A stretch of 47,000 nt of DNA from Amanita rubescens (lineage: Eukaryota > Basidiomycota > Agaricomycetes > Agaricales > Amanitaceae): assembly GCA_015039365.1 (NCBI GenBank), contig WION01000409.1:1-47000 (forward strand), in the 5' to 3' direction. The first letter of the stretch is position 1. Each line of letters opens with the position of its first letter. Position numbers and translations under genes: made by a program. This document shows, one piece after another, positions 1-10,716 of this stretch. The notes beneath the pieces were generated by a model. That model saw only the letters and a list, made by a program, of their open reading frames with translations, ran no database searches and was not told the origin of the DNA.

Positions 1-373
1 TGCTTTAGCGAACATGCTCAGAGCACGTAACGAATCGTACCCTCTCGACGGAACTTTTCCCGAACCGAATACGCCGAATGGTCAGCCCGTTTATTTAGTA
101 CAATAACTACGTTTGGCAGCTTCCTCTTTGCAGTGATATATTCCTTGGCTGAAGAGCCATGTACTTCGATGAAGGAACTTGGCAGATACGAATATGACCG
201 TCAACGATATAATCGACGCCTATATTTAATAGCGCTTAGACTTCCGGGTCAGCAAACTCCGCCGCCTATTCTTAAAATATCTTTGAGCAACCCGTACGCG
301 ATGTCTTGTCTAAAGCTCCTCAATACCGTGAGTCGCAAGCTCTTCCGTGCACAAAAAAACTCTGACATGCGTC
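1..373 (+). repeat. Dispersed repeat, copy D (flank of the ORC5-fragment unit)
   Basis: This stretch matches the sequence that follows the ORC5 3' end in the two large duplicated segments (9017-9256 plus 10725-10803, and 23040-23390). Shared words include the block around 'ggtcagcccgtttattta' and 'gtgagtcgcaagctcttccg'. Similarity stops near 373. Because it corresponds to the part just downstream of ORC5, a further ORC5 fragment may lie just left of the window. It is not interrupted by the hAT element found in copy A. Confidence 0.8.
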
Positions 374-1468
374 GCAAATGCAGCTGATTCTGGCTGCTTT
401 CGCTCTGACAGTGACAGCACCGCTCCCGCTCTGGCGATGACCGCTCACAACAATTTAGCTGTGGTGGTGAGTACCTTCTTCAACCGCTCCCGGTTTCCGC
501 TTACGCCCCAAACTGCCGGGCAACAAAACACCATTCCGGGCCTTCGCCTCGAAGCTCGAGCGTTTCCCTCCACTGCTCGCTGTTGCCTGCTGCCCATGAC
601 CTTGCCCGCCAATCAAACAATCACCGGCGCTGCATCAATTGTTTCTCCACATCCCACTGATTCCCGCCGCTTATCCCGCGCATCATTTGCCTGCTTTCTT
701 ATCGCTGGCACTCGCCTTGACAAAATTCCTCCGCAATAACCCAATACAAGATTTGATTGTGTCCAACCCCATGCGTGTCAGATGCTGCAACGTCTCACAT
801 TTGCAGCCAAATAAGATGTCCATCAACGTTCTCTCCGCCTGCGTTAACTGGTGGATAGCATGAGCTCCGTCTGCGTCCCGTCAGCACCAGTCACAATACG
901 TCATTAAACCCTTCCTCGCAATGTGCACATGTGTCGCCACAATTTGCAGCGCCGAATTATGAGCAGACACAATCGCCTGCTCGCTCTACTCCACATCCAT
1001 ACCCGGAAGATAAACAGCCGCTTAAGATGGGTGCTGAACTGTTTATCCCAGATGTACACACACCCAAAACGTGTGTTTCCTCGAGGGAATATATTTTCAA
1101 GCAAGGTTGCTGTCGACGCAGGCGACGCTTCCCGAGTTACAGTGCCGTATTACATAGAGATGACAAATGTCAAGCAATCCTCTGACATTGAGAGCAAACG
1201 GCTGGCAAGGCATGCCATTCATACGTGTAAGTAATGCATCAGCTCATGGACACACTCACGATACGGTGTGGAGGTGACACGGCTACTTTTTACACACTTC
1301 AGCACCATGATTAATGTTGAGAGATATGCCCGAATTGAGGATGTCACTAGCTTTACATAGCTACCACAACCTTGTAAATTTCATTCAAGTAACGTCTTGG
1401 CACCGATTGGATAGCTCATGATACGTACGCGACACACATTTACAGCGCCCTGAAAAACCGTCCCCGAC
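374..1468. other. No gene recognised
   Basis: Only short unsupported reading frames are present on either strand, with no domain, tRNA or inverted repeat that I can recognise. It separates the dispersed repeat from the 3' end of the AMP deaminase-like gene. Confidence 0.5.
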
Positions 1469-4073
1469 TCAACGTTGCGCGGCTGCCTGCCAGCGTTTCT
1501 CTTCCGCAATCACCTTCGCTTCCACCTTGCGTTCCGCGCCCTTCCTGCGTTCCGCTCCCGCCTTGCTGTTCTTTTCCGCCTTGGCTTTCGCTTTCGCCCT
1601 GCGTTCCGCTTCCGCCGTGCGTTTCACTTCCACCTTTTCTTCCGCTTTCGCCCTGCCTACATATTTCATCTCATCATTCAGAGTGCCACGCCGATAATCC
1701 AAGCGTCTAGTCGGCACATTCGTCTAGAAATATTCGTCATATGACCATGTCGCAATCACCTTGTAGAAAAACCAGCAACTCACATGGTTGATATCATTTT
1801 CATCCAGCCAATCAGTTCCCAGCCATTCTTCCTTCACTTCCTTTTCAAATCCGCTCTGAACCACCGAGTTCCGGGCGAGCTCGGCCAAGGAGGCTTGGGA
1901 AAATTTGAACATCTAAAACGGAAGAGATCAATCTTTAATAATTGTGAAAATTATATTGTGATCCTGACGTGGGTTGCAACACTATATTCTTCCAACAAAG
2001 CATTCTAAGAAGAGAGTTTAAGTATGCAGGAGATGACATTCCAAACACTAACATGCGTGAAATGGAACAGCAATGGGTCGTCCGTGCTCAAGCTCACATT
2101 GAGTCCAACTTTGAAGAAATTCGGCAGCGGATTCTTCTCATATTCCAGAAATAGGGCGTTGTTGCTAATCGGACTCATCGCAATACCGATCTGTTTCAGA
2201 TAGTACAGATACTGCAACACGGGCGAGTTATGGAGTGTGATTCCATGGGCGATGCCCTGTGCGGTAAGGAAAGCGGCTGCGACGTGTTCGGGGTCCCCTG
2301 CTTCTCCAGAGTGAGGGCGGAACACAAAAGTATCTATGAACAAGCTTTGAGTCTTGGATTGTTCATTACTTTGCACAATTGACTCACTGAAACCCCGCTT
2401 TTTACGCCAGTGATTCAAGGTTGCGATGTTGGCGTACATGTAATATGCCCTATACCTTGAATTCAATGCTATAGGAGAATATAGAAAAAATAGAAGAATA
2501 CCAGTATGAATAGGGAGGAACGTGCTCCATCTTCCACTGTTGGGGTGTGGGAGGTGTCTTGCCGATACGGTGCTCAACTTTGGACTCATCATCGACGGAG
2601 TCAAAGCCGACGACTTTCTCCAAGAACTTGTGTAATTTTTTGTGTTTGGATGGATCTTTGGTGGCCTTAAAGAGCGGTTCAAAAATATCTGAGTGTAATC
2701 CATATTGATTTAATAGAAAGGGTTCTAAAGGGGAGAAACATACTTTTGACGATCTCCTCAAAGGTTTTTTTTGGGTGACTCCGACGAGGAACTTGGATAA
2801 GCCATCTCACCCGGGAAGAATGGAGCTTGTAGGTATCAATCCAGTCGGCGAGAATCTTCCAGTCGTCAGGGGATTCACCACCGACGCTAATCCGCCATTC
2901 ACAGCCCTTATTGTTTAGGGTCAGCTAAGTTGGTAAATAAATGATGCTTACTTACTTCATAGGCGCCAAGATCATTGATAACGCCTATAAGATGATGAGC
3001 TCAATCAAAGACAAAGTAGAGCAAAAGTGATGGCTCATGCCTTGAGTCAATTCAGCGAGGAAGCGGCCGTTGAAGTCATTGTCGTGCTTAAGGAAGAGCC
3101 ATTTGCAATACTTCTGACCAGCAGGGGAATATTTCTTGTTGAAGTTGTCAAACCGATGGAACGAATCACGATACGCTAGCATGTCCATTGCGTCGATCGA
3201 CACGTGACCGGAACCTGGACTCAGCTCAGGAGCCGGAGTTTCTTCGAGAAGTTTGAGAACCTTAGCGGCATGCCACACAGCTTGTTTCTCGGCCTGCAAT
3301 CATATTTTAGCCCATGTCATACTACGCTATATTAGCTAAATACTCACCGGCGACTCCCAAACTTCGCTGTCTAACTTGTCGATTTGTTCGTTGATGAATG
3401 CATTTAGACGATGCAGACTCATGCAAGCGGTGTGGTGTACATGGGTATCCACCTTATATATGTTAGCTAAGTCCCTGAAAAAGAAATGAGAATCGTATTT
3501 TGTATATCCTCTCGCAAAGTCACCTATAACCTTTCTACTGACACGATGAGATCTAGAAGCGGTAAAATAAGGTCAAATCCAACCTTAATATCATTCAGCT
3601 CGTCGCGTTCAGCCTCCGACAAATATGTTTCGAATTTATCGGCCAGATACTTCAACCTTCGGCCCACTACAGTCTTTGTCGGACCGTCTCCATTAATCGC
3701 AATAACGCGGTAGAGGTTGATATAATAGTCTTTAATGCTTGGGATCTTCGCAACGGGATCTGCGTCTGAAATTAAGCATAATTAACAAGATAGAGAAGAT
3801 TTCTCACCGTCATTAACTCTGTAGACCCCTTCTACGAGAGTGAATGTCAAAGCGCTCTCATCCAAGTTATTTAAGTTGTTCAGCCTGTCGTTTGGAAAGT
3901 CGCGGGGCCGTTGGAGCGACGCTTTCGCATACTGATCGCGCAGCTTTATGCATTCCTGAATGTTTAGAAAAGGCGTAGGCGGCTCCCCGGGACTTGGGAA
4001 CAGAATAACGTTGTCTAAAAATAAACAAGTATGCGACAGATTTTAGTCGGGTGAAGACGAGCGCACCATCCAT
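1469..4073 (-). CDS. AMP deaminase-like gene, multi-exon, possibly decaying
   Basis: AMP deaminase converts AMP to IMP in the cytosolic purine cycle. Read from 4073 towards 1469, the family's blocks appear in order: an [14 protein letters not shown] block near 3600-3760; the metal-binding [11 protein letters not shown] near 3415-3450; [87 protein letters not shown]; and [11 protein letters not shown]. Catalytic His and Asp motifs are all present. Start choice: ATG at 4073 has a TATA-like box about 45 bp upstream, and a 52-nt GT-AG intron after 'ATGGATG' joins cleanly to the next exon. About ten short introns splice in frame. Oddities: the N-terminal region is much shorter than usual, one intron near 3065 starts with GC, and the NPHRDFYNVRK block before the HVHH exon is garbled with no GT donor (about 3457-3540). 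The C-terminus is a Lys/Ala/Glu-rich tail. I infer a diverged paralogue or young pseudogene. Confidence 0.75.
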
Positions 4074-4114
4074 AGGGAAGAAGAATGAAGGGTATTGAGG
4101 AGTCAAGGAACTCT

Positions 4115-4122
4115 TATAAATA
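4115..4122 (-). promoter_or_regulatory. TATA-like box of the AMP deaminase-like gene
   Basis: The minus strand reads TATTTATA about 45 bp upstream of the ATG at 4073, followed by a pyrimidine-rich stretch into the start codon. Position and composition fit a fungal core promoter. It is not proven. Confidence 0.35.
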
Positions 4123-4177
4123 CCTCTTGAGAGGGGCCGCCCGGGAAAGTTGCGGAGAAAAGGCGTGTGCCAGCGGC

Positions 4178-4379
4178 CTCTTCTCTTTCTGTCAAAAACA
4201 GACTGCAGGCTTCAGGTGACTTGGCGCCGCAGGAATCGAGGGTTGAAAATACTAATATTGAGATAAGGACATTTCATGTGCCTCATCGGTTACATGACTT
4301 ATCTCGATGACAATGGCTGGGAACAGGGTCACTTAATGCCTGTTCTCTTTGTGTCGCCTGACGGACTGCAGGCTTCAGG
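4178..4379 (+). repeat. Short direct repeat pair
   Basis: Two imperfect copies of about 39 bp, at 4178-4216 and 4341-4379, share 'ttctcttt.tgtc' and end with the identical 'gactgcaggcttcagg'. They lie upstream of the AMP deaminase-like gene in otherwise unassigned sequence. No mobile-element ends were recognised. Confidence 0.5.
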
Positions 4380-4849
4380 AGTATGAAATATCCCATCGCC
4401 GGAAACAACGCAACGCAGGATCTCTCATAAAGCCCGTACCAGTGGCTTGTTTAGTGTTCTGTGCCAGAAAGAGAACCGGCTCGGGCACCCATAAACATAC
4501 GACATCCTATCGATCTCAAGATTTCTGGATAAGACCTTCAAGTTCCTATTAGGGTCGCATAAGCAACGGAACGCCGTCTTGGTATGAGACTACCTTCCTA
4601 TGGAGATTCCATCGGATGACAAGTCAGACGAGGAATCATCAGACTCGCCAAACAATCATGTGACCTACTAATGTCGGCATTGTTACTGTAAAGAATGTTA
4701 ACGCACTGTCGCCTTATCTGTGCCCTCAACGTCACATAACATCAGGTGCACCCTGGAATTCCAGGAAGGGAGAGATGAAGAGATTTCACGTTGAGAATAC
4801 GTCACAATTACTAGGATCGAAGATCATGGCCCTGGCACCATACTTCAAT
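4380..4849. other. No gene recognised
   Basis: I see no supported gene or RNA here. The stretch ends where the first copy of the tandemly duplicated module begins. Confidence 0.5.
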
Positions 4850-5345
4850 TTATCCGAATCCACGAGATCACACAAACTGGCCAGGTCGGTACCGCGTCTG
4901 CATCCCAGATTGCTCAGATGAATCTTCTTTTCTAAGGTGCTTCTCGTCTGATGGAGAGCCGACACCAAAATGGGCTTGCGAATTGAATTGTTTTATGTAC
5001 CCTCCGATAAGGGACTTGATAGATTTTATCTCTGCCGGCGTTAGTACAAGCCGAATTCGCATCACTCTAGTAGTACGGGTTCCACAAGACCATAAAAGCT
5101 GAGGCTGTTTTTAAAGAATGACCAAACAACAGTGTTCACAACGTTATCCTCGAAGCCAATCGTTGGTGAGCAGTCCGAGGAATCATCACCCGCATACTAC
5201 CTACTAAGGCTGAACGCAGTAATCAACCCAATCTCGTCTCCAAGTGCGAACGTCTCTTGAAACAGGCCCTCATCAGCATTTCTAAAGTAAGTCTTCGCCA
5301 AGCAGACCATACGGAGACCTCCAGTTTTGACCGAGCCTCGTTTTA
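4850..5345 (-). pseudogene. Broken unknown gene, tandem module copy 1
   Basis: The minus strand carries blocks also present at 6475-6960: an ADEGLFQE..ALGDE..LITAFSLS stretch, ..KTASAFMVLWNPYY.., ..PAEIKSIKSLIGG.., and ..LEKKIHLSNLGCR.... The blocks lie in different frames and contain stops, so indels have broken the gene. I do not recognise the family. It abuts, head to head, the small gene at 5354 with almost no intergenic space, so it is probably a truncated gene end rather than a divergent gene with its own promoter. Confidence 0.6.
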
Positions 5346-5353
5346 TTAACAGT

Positions 5354-5629
5354 ATGACAATTCGGATCATTGTTCGCAACGTATCGAAAGATCTTGTGCG
5401 CTGCGGCATTTCCACGGAAGCAAATAACGTTGGTACTATTCCCAACCATACTGGCAATGGTTGGGAACAGATCGATTCCAAAAAATCGATTCAACCCGAG
5501 GTCGAGACGGGGTGGAGACTCATTACTTTCAAAAACGCGACCGACACTAAGAGAGGTGGGGTCTATGTGAATCTGGCGGAGCCTAAATTGGTCGAGTTCC
5601 GTGACTTCGACGAAATATTGGTGATCTAG
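5354..5629 (+). CDS. Small unknown protein, tandem paralogue 1
   Basis: A single-exon frame of 91 aa. The start at 5354 was chosen because it aligns with the start of its paralogue at 6986; an in-frame upstream ATG at 5327 lies in the non-conserved part. The protein begins MTIRIIVRNVSKD, has a central GWEQIDSKKSI motif and ends ..RGGVYVNLAEPKLVEF..ILVI. It has no signal peptide, membrane segment or cysteine pattern. Alternating hydrophobic residues suggest a compact beta-rich cytosolic protein, but I cannot name a family. Both copies keep open frames while the neighbouring minus-strand gene has decayed, which argues that this is the functional part of the module. Confidence 0.6.
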   Translation: MTIRIIVRNVSKDLVRCGISTEANNVGTIPNHTGNGWEQIDSKKSIQPEVETGWRLITFKNATDTKRGGVYVNLAEPKLVEFRDFDEILVI

Positions 5630-5639
5630 TTCGTAGAAA

Positions 5640-6474
5640 TATCGCTTACATGCTGGTACAGGAATTGACCAGTCTTTTGTACACTAAAATCAAAGTTGTC
5701 GCGCTCCAATGAAAATTCTCCTTTCAAGTATCTGAAGAAGTTATAGATTAAGGATTGGATGACATCTGCTTGAGGTCGTTAAATGGTAGTGCATACAGTG
5801 GCCACGATCTGGTTCGGTTCCATTTTTCGGTGGACCTGAACATGAACCTCATGCCAGGTTCAAGAGTCAAAGGTTACATTTTCGATAACATACTTACTCC
5901 ATATCTACATTCTGCAACTCTACATCCTCTGTACTCTCATCCCAGGCGAAATCTGGATCGATTTCCATCCAGGCTTCTTTCACGGCCTCCACTGGTAGGG
6001 TTGCCGAAGTTTGGTTCAAGCAGTTCGCAAAAAGCGCGACGCCAGACATTCTCCATGGCGTTGCATTCTTCTGGATGGGATATGTGGTGGCACGCCGCAC
6101 TTTAGAGATCGCGATAGATGAGATGGGAAAATAGACGTGGCGTACCCGACGTAAAAATTAGAGCGTTTCGTGTTGGCATGAACCGACGACAGATCTGCGC
6201 GAGAAGCGAAAGAGCGGTGGTGACGTACGGGAAAACCTCAGTACGAGGGAAATCATCACCTAGGCGAGAGTTAGGACGTTTCCCGAGGGATCGGAAAGAG
6301 TACCAGCAACTAGAAAGGGAGTGCGTTAATGGTGCTCGATGGGCAGATATGCGGACATACAGCCAGCATTGCACGATCCAGAGCCATTGTCGATGACCTA
6401 TTGTGCAGACAAGAGTCGTTAGATCGTGGAATTATGGAAAGTTCCGAGTCGGCACGGCCACTTGATCCTGTGAC
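5640..6474. other. Spacer between tandem modules with a gene fragment
   Basis: Mostly unassigned. On the minus strand, 5894-6100 can encode a stretch with acidic character (EAWMEIDPDFAWDESTED) that ends at a good splice donor, gtaagtatg. This looks like one exon of an unrecognised gene whose other exons I cannot find. Confidence 0.3.
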
Positions 6475-6960
6475 CAATTTATCCGAATCCACGAGATGAC
6501 ACAAACTGGCCAGGTTGGTACCGCATCTGCATCCCAGATTGCTCAGATGAATCTTCTTTTCTAAGGTGCTTCTCATCTGACGGAGAGCCGACACCAAATG
6601 GGCTTGCGAATTGAATCGTTTTATGTACCCTCCCTCCGATAAGGGACTTGATAGATTTTATCTCCGCCGGCGTTACAAGCCGAATTCGAGTGTCATCTCT
6701 CCAGTAGTACGGGTTCCACAAGACCATAAAAGCTGAGGCTGTTTTTAAGGAATGACCCAACAAGAGTGTTCACAACCTTATCCTCGAAGCCAATCGTTAG
6801 TGAGCAATCCGAGGAATCATCACCCGCATACTTACTAAGACTGAACGCAGTTATCAGCCCAGCCTCATCTCCGAGTGCAAACATCTCTTGAAATAGACCC
6901 TCATCAGCATTTCTAAAGTGAGTCTTCGCCAAGCAGACCATACAGAGACCTCCAGTTTTG
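6475..6960 (-). pseudogene. Broken unknown gene, tandem module copy 2
   Basis: This is the second copy of the relic at 4850-5345. Frame A (from 6941) gives ..FRNADEGLFQEMFALGDEA.. and ..DCSLTIGFEDKVVNTL; the protein then continues in another frame with LGHSLKTASAFMVLWNPYYW and ..VTPAEIKSIKSLIGG.., and in a third with ..LEKKIHLSNLGCRCG. At least two frameshifts are needed to read through. The lesions are partly different from those of copy 1. Family unknown. Confidence 0.6.
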
Positions 6961-6985
6961 ACCGAGCCTCGTTTTATCTAGCAGT

Positions 6986-7276
6986 ATGCCAGTTACCATC
7001 GTTCGCAACATGTCGGGTAATACTGTATGCTACAGTATTTCCACGGAAGACGAGGGCGTCGTTACTCTTCCTGCCCGCAGCGGATGGGAGAAGATCGATT
7101 CCAAAAAATCGATAGAAAAGGACTGCACCGGGTGGACACTCATTGCTTTCAACATTAATGATGATGAGGAAGATGATGATGAAGAGGATGACTCTGAAAG
7201 AGGTGGGGTCTATGTGAATCTGACGGGGGCTAAACTGGTCGAGTTCCATAACGTCGATAAAATATTGGTGTTCTAG
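6986..7276 (+). CDS. Small unknown protein, tandem paralogue 2
   Basis: A single-exon frame of 96 aa, paralogous to the protein at 5354-5629. Shared motifs are IVRN.S at the N-terminus, GWE.IDSKKSI in the middle and RGGVYVNL..KLVEF...ILV at the C-terminus. It differs by an acidic insertion (DDEEDDDEEDD) in the loop before RGGVYVNL. The start ATG follows 'gttttatctagcagt', matching the corresponding position in copy 1. Function unknown. Conservation of the reading frame and of the C-terminal strand-like block suggests both proteins are made. Confidence 0.6.
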   Translation: MPVTIVRNMSGNTVCYSISTEDEGVVTLPARSGWEKIDSKKSIEKDCTGWTLIAFNINDDEEDDDEEDDSERGGVYVNLTGAKLVEFHNVDKILVF

Positions 7277-7289
7277 TTCGAAAAAATAT

Positions 7290-7779
7290 CGTCGCGTGCT
7301 AAAAATCTATTTCGCTTACTCGGTAGCGGTGATTTTTGTATGGCAAAACTCTCAATGATCTATCACCAAAGACCAACCTAAGTAGTCGCTTCTATCCCCG
7401 ATATAATTATCACTGGAATACGGTTAGTTCCGCAGGGTAGAGAAAAAGCGTCGCTACCGACCCGAACACGTGGACCAACTAGTCCAGGGGGGAATCGGCT
7501 TGTTCTCTGCGATTGAGCCAATTGCGGGAGAGTTGCAGTGACGCAGCGAGGCTGCTGGAGGCATCGACCGCGTCGGTGGCCTATGAATGCATGAGCCAAG
7601 AGCCGCATGAAATGGACTAATTGCAGACGGCCATGCCGAGTTGGTGGTTTGTTATGGATCCGTGGCATTGCTAGCGGAGAGCGTGGTTGATGTTGCCTTC
7701 AAAGAAGCGGTCGAAGCCATCTCTGGCAGATTTGAGGCTGACAGCGCTGAGAGACATGTGGGCGGCCAGTCACAATAGC
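7290..7779. other. No gene recognised
   Basis: Short unsupported frames only. The last 90 bases may belong to the upstream part of the ORC5 relic, but I could not align them. Confidence 0.4.
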
Positions 7780-8984
7780 AAGGGCCCGGGGCGTTCCCAC
7801 GTGGCGTTGATGTTCCTCCGCCCCGATTTCGTTTCCATTCTCTGCGACTTTCGCTATCCCATTACACTTGACCCAAGAGAAATCCAGCTGCTCGGTGGCC
7901 AGGGTTCGTTCAACCTGTGCTGGATGAACACAATTGACCGGTTACGCCAGCGAGCAAGATGCACTGCAGGCCAGGCTGAGGATATGTGCATTGACAAGGA
8001 ATACAGCGAGGATGAAGGCGTTGTAGAAGACGACGAGTGCGAGGACCTTCGCCCTCCAACATGAGATACCCGATTGAAGCTCGGCCGGTTGTTCAAACCC
8101 ACGTTGACCAACGCAATGGAGGAACCTAATCTACATCCGTCACCTCCTGATCCAAATCCTATATCCCTTTCACGTCCTTCGGCGCCAGCAAAGCCAGGAG
8201 GGGAATTTGTTATTAATGTAAATCCGACACCACAAGCACCTCGAAAAACTCAGTCACTCCGGTCATCCGCACCAAATACACCTCATACACCTTATGCTCC
8301 TCGTACCCCTCGTGCTACTTCTTATGCGCATACCTACACAGATGACAGAGCCGACCCTCAGGCGACCGGTCTTTCCGCACTTCCACGCATGTCCAAATTC
8401 ATCATAATAGCCGCCTTTTTGGCATCTACAAACCCGGCCAAATCTGATGTACGAATGTTTGGAAGAGGCCTGGACGAGAAAAAACGTCAAAAGAGGCGAA
8501 CTTCTACTATGACAAAAGCAGGAAACGGGCCAGCCAAGGTAATCTTTCACCTCGCTTGATTCACTATCGTTTTCTAATGTATGGCGTGGATTGGGCCAAA
8601 TAGGTTCCTCAGCGGCTTCTTGGTCCTACACTGTTTCCTTTCGATAGGCTGTTGGAAGGAAATGATGTTGGAGTAGAGCACCTGCGGATGACGTGTTCCA
8701 TACTCCAGGGGAGCATGCTGTTATGGAGATAATGAGAGTTGGAGCGTATAATTCGGTGAATCGCTTTCCATTTTGCCTTTCTTGTATATTGGTCAACTGA
8801 AATTGATGTTATCCTTCTGCAGGTTGTAGAATTAGCATCGATGTGGTTACTTCATCGTACTTCACCTTCCGACAGACTTGAAGGTCCGCCAATGTACCAG
8901 TGTGGGATATCATATGAGGACACGTTGGGATTGGCGAAGGAATTGGACGTTCCATTGAATGATTTATTGTGGGACCCCGCGTAA
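7780..8984 (+). pseudogene. orc5: ORC5 3'-half pseudogene, copy A
   Basis: ORC5 is an AAA+ subunit of the origin recognition complex. Recognisable pieces in order: ..FVSILCD.. then, after a frameshift, RWPGFVQPVLDEH (about 7888-7930); after another break DTRLKLGRLFKPTLTNAMEE; a Ser/Pro/Thr-rich linker; SALPRMSKFIIIAAFLASTN; PAKSDVRMFGRGLDEKKR; a retained GT-AG intron (about 8539-8602); PQRLLGPTLFPFDRLLE; a frameshifted stretch; a second retained intron ending ttctgcag near 8820; and ..HRTSPSDRLEGPPMY.. to the terminal LNDLLWDPA and stop at 8984. The N-terminal AAA+ ATPase part is absent. Retained introns mean it arose by DNA duplication, not by retrotransposition. Several frameshifts make it non-functional. 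Confidence 0.85.
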
Positions 8985-9262
8985 AGCGGAACAAAGCATG
9001 TTCCCGAGATACTTTAATCGAACATGGAGCACGTAACGGTACCCTTTCGACGGAACTTTTTCCCGAACGCCGAATGGTCAGCCCGTTTATTTAGTACAAT
9101 AACTACGTTTGGCAGCTTCCTCTTTGCGGTGACATATTCCTTGGATTGAAGAGCAATGTAACTTCGATGAAGGAACTTGACAGATACGAATATGACGCCT
9201 ATATTTAGACTTCCAGGTCAGCAAACTCCGCCGCCTATTCTTAAAATATCTTTGAGAACATG

Positions 9263-9270
9263 GTTTTTCC
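9263..9270 (+). repeat. hAT target-site duplication, left
   Basis: The 8-bp GTTTTTCC immediately precedes the element end CAGTG and is repeated exactly at 10717-10724. Eight-bp target duplications are characteristic of hAT transposition. Confidence 0.9.
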
Positions 9271-10716
9271 CAGTGTTGCGACTGACCCAGGTTATTACTT
9301 TTATGGTCTATTTGGTCATTGGGCCGGACCAAATGACCATGTTCAGACCCGGGTCAGAGGGGTCAGAAAACACTTTGAGCTATTTACGTTCTAGCTACAA
9401 CGAAATTGGCTCCTGGTTTGTCCCAACATTCCCAGTTGATCTGTCTTGACCCTCTTCAGACGAAGCACGGGTCAGGAGATCATAGAAAATCATCTCCTCG
9501 GTGTGATGTTTCACGCCATCTCCCCAAAACTCGTCCCATCCAGCCTCGACGGACCAATCAATCTGACCAGTAAGTTGTTGATCTTATTTGATCAGTCTCG
9601 TCTACTAACCTTTGATGTGCCGGTCAATGCCAGTGTCATGAATGACACAACCGGCTCTTCCGGCTCTTCGCCAACATCGGATTCGTCGCTATCATCCTCC
9701 ACTGCTTGAATTAACTGTTGGGCTACCTGTAGAACACGGGAGGTGCCTTTCTGGTTGGGATTGGGTTCAAAGATAGATTCAGGTAAGTCGTCATCTTCTG
9801 TTGCTTTGTCGCTATCTTCTGATTCTGTGACATTTTCAATTTCTTTTAAGAGTTCTTCCTCGTCAAGTCGACCCCCGTCGGGTCAATTTCCATGGCCCAA
9901 CTACTTTGTTCCCAAATTGGCGCTTAAGGCGCAGGCGAGCAGTTCTTTCTTTAGCATGCTGGCGACGCAGTTCACCTTTGATCAAAGTACAGTCCCGAGT
10001 CTTTCTGATTGAAAGACGGTTTCGCTTCTTGGTTTTGATGTTCCCCATGTCCGAAAACAGTCATTCGCATGAAGCGGAGTTGGGAACAAAGTTGAATATA
10101 TAGATTGCGAGTTTTACGAGTGGATTTGTTTTGTTCAGGAGTTCCCATGCGTCAACGGGGTCAACACCGCTTCCATCCTTAATGTAGTTCAATGGCTGGG
10201 ATGTTCGGCAGTGTATAGGGACCTCACTGGCTTTTTCAGTACATCACGCAAATCCTCCAATGGCCAAACATTTCTGCGAACATCCCTTGACGATTTTCAT
10301 ATGAAATTAAGTCTCAGAGTAGGTCAGAAGGGCATTTCTCAGCCTTGAACACGCGGGTATAGAGACGACGAATCATGCCCATAATCACCCCAACGGTGAG
10401 ATTGGATTGATTGCGAAATTTACGGTTGATGAAAGGATTCAAGATGAATGCGATTAAGCCGGTCGTACTCGTGTTGGACACAATACTTGCAGAAAGCCTT
10501 GTAGTGTGTTCCATTAGACTTTGAACCATCCCTTTCGAAGTGTTCCCAGTGCCACGACCCATCTTCAGTAAATTTTGTTGACTACAACTTTGGTAACGGA
10601 AAGTTCCGACTGACCCGACTGACCCCCGTTCCAAGTCCCCACCCATATGACTAACCCACCGAACCGTAATAAACAAGGTCAGTCATTTGACCAATGACCG
10701 GTCAGCCGCAACACTG
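9271..10716 (-). mobile_element. Non-autonomous/degenerate hAT transposon
   Basis: The element is 1446 bp with terminal inverted repeats CAGTGTTGCGACTGACC (left) and GGTCAGCCGCAACACTG (right), 16 of 17 bases matching as inverted repeats. The ends fit the hAT consensus C/T-A-G-N-G, and the 8-bp target duplication GTTTTTCC is perfect. Inside, the minus strand keeps a BED zinc-finger fragment of a transposase at 10420-10563, and further left there is acidic coding-like sequence (EDDSDESDVGEEPEEP) with stops. The DDE catalytic region and the dimerisation domain are not recognisable, so movement must have depended on a transposase supplied elsewhere. It is inserted in the dispersed repeat that is uninterrupted in copy B and at the window start. 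Confidence 0.9.
10420..10563 (-). pseudogene. hAT transposase BED zinc-finger remnant
   Basis: The minus strand encodes DGSWHWEHFERDG, then HYKAFCKYCVQHE followed by further His residues, ending at a stop. The W-x-HF start, the C-x2-C pair and the downstream His residues match the BED-type zinc finger near the N-terminus of hAT transposases, which binds transposon ends. Only about 47 residues are readable before the frame stops, so this is a fragment. Confidence 0.75.

Noticed and set aside
9271..10716. Plus-strand Ser-rich frames at 9446-10012 as a gene
   Set aside because: They are inside the hAT element and are antisense to acidic transposase-like remains.
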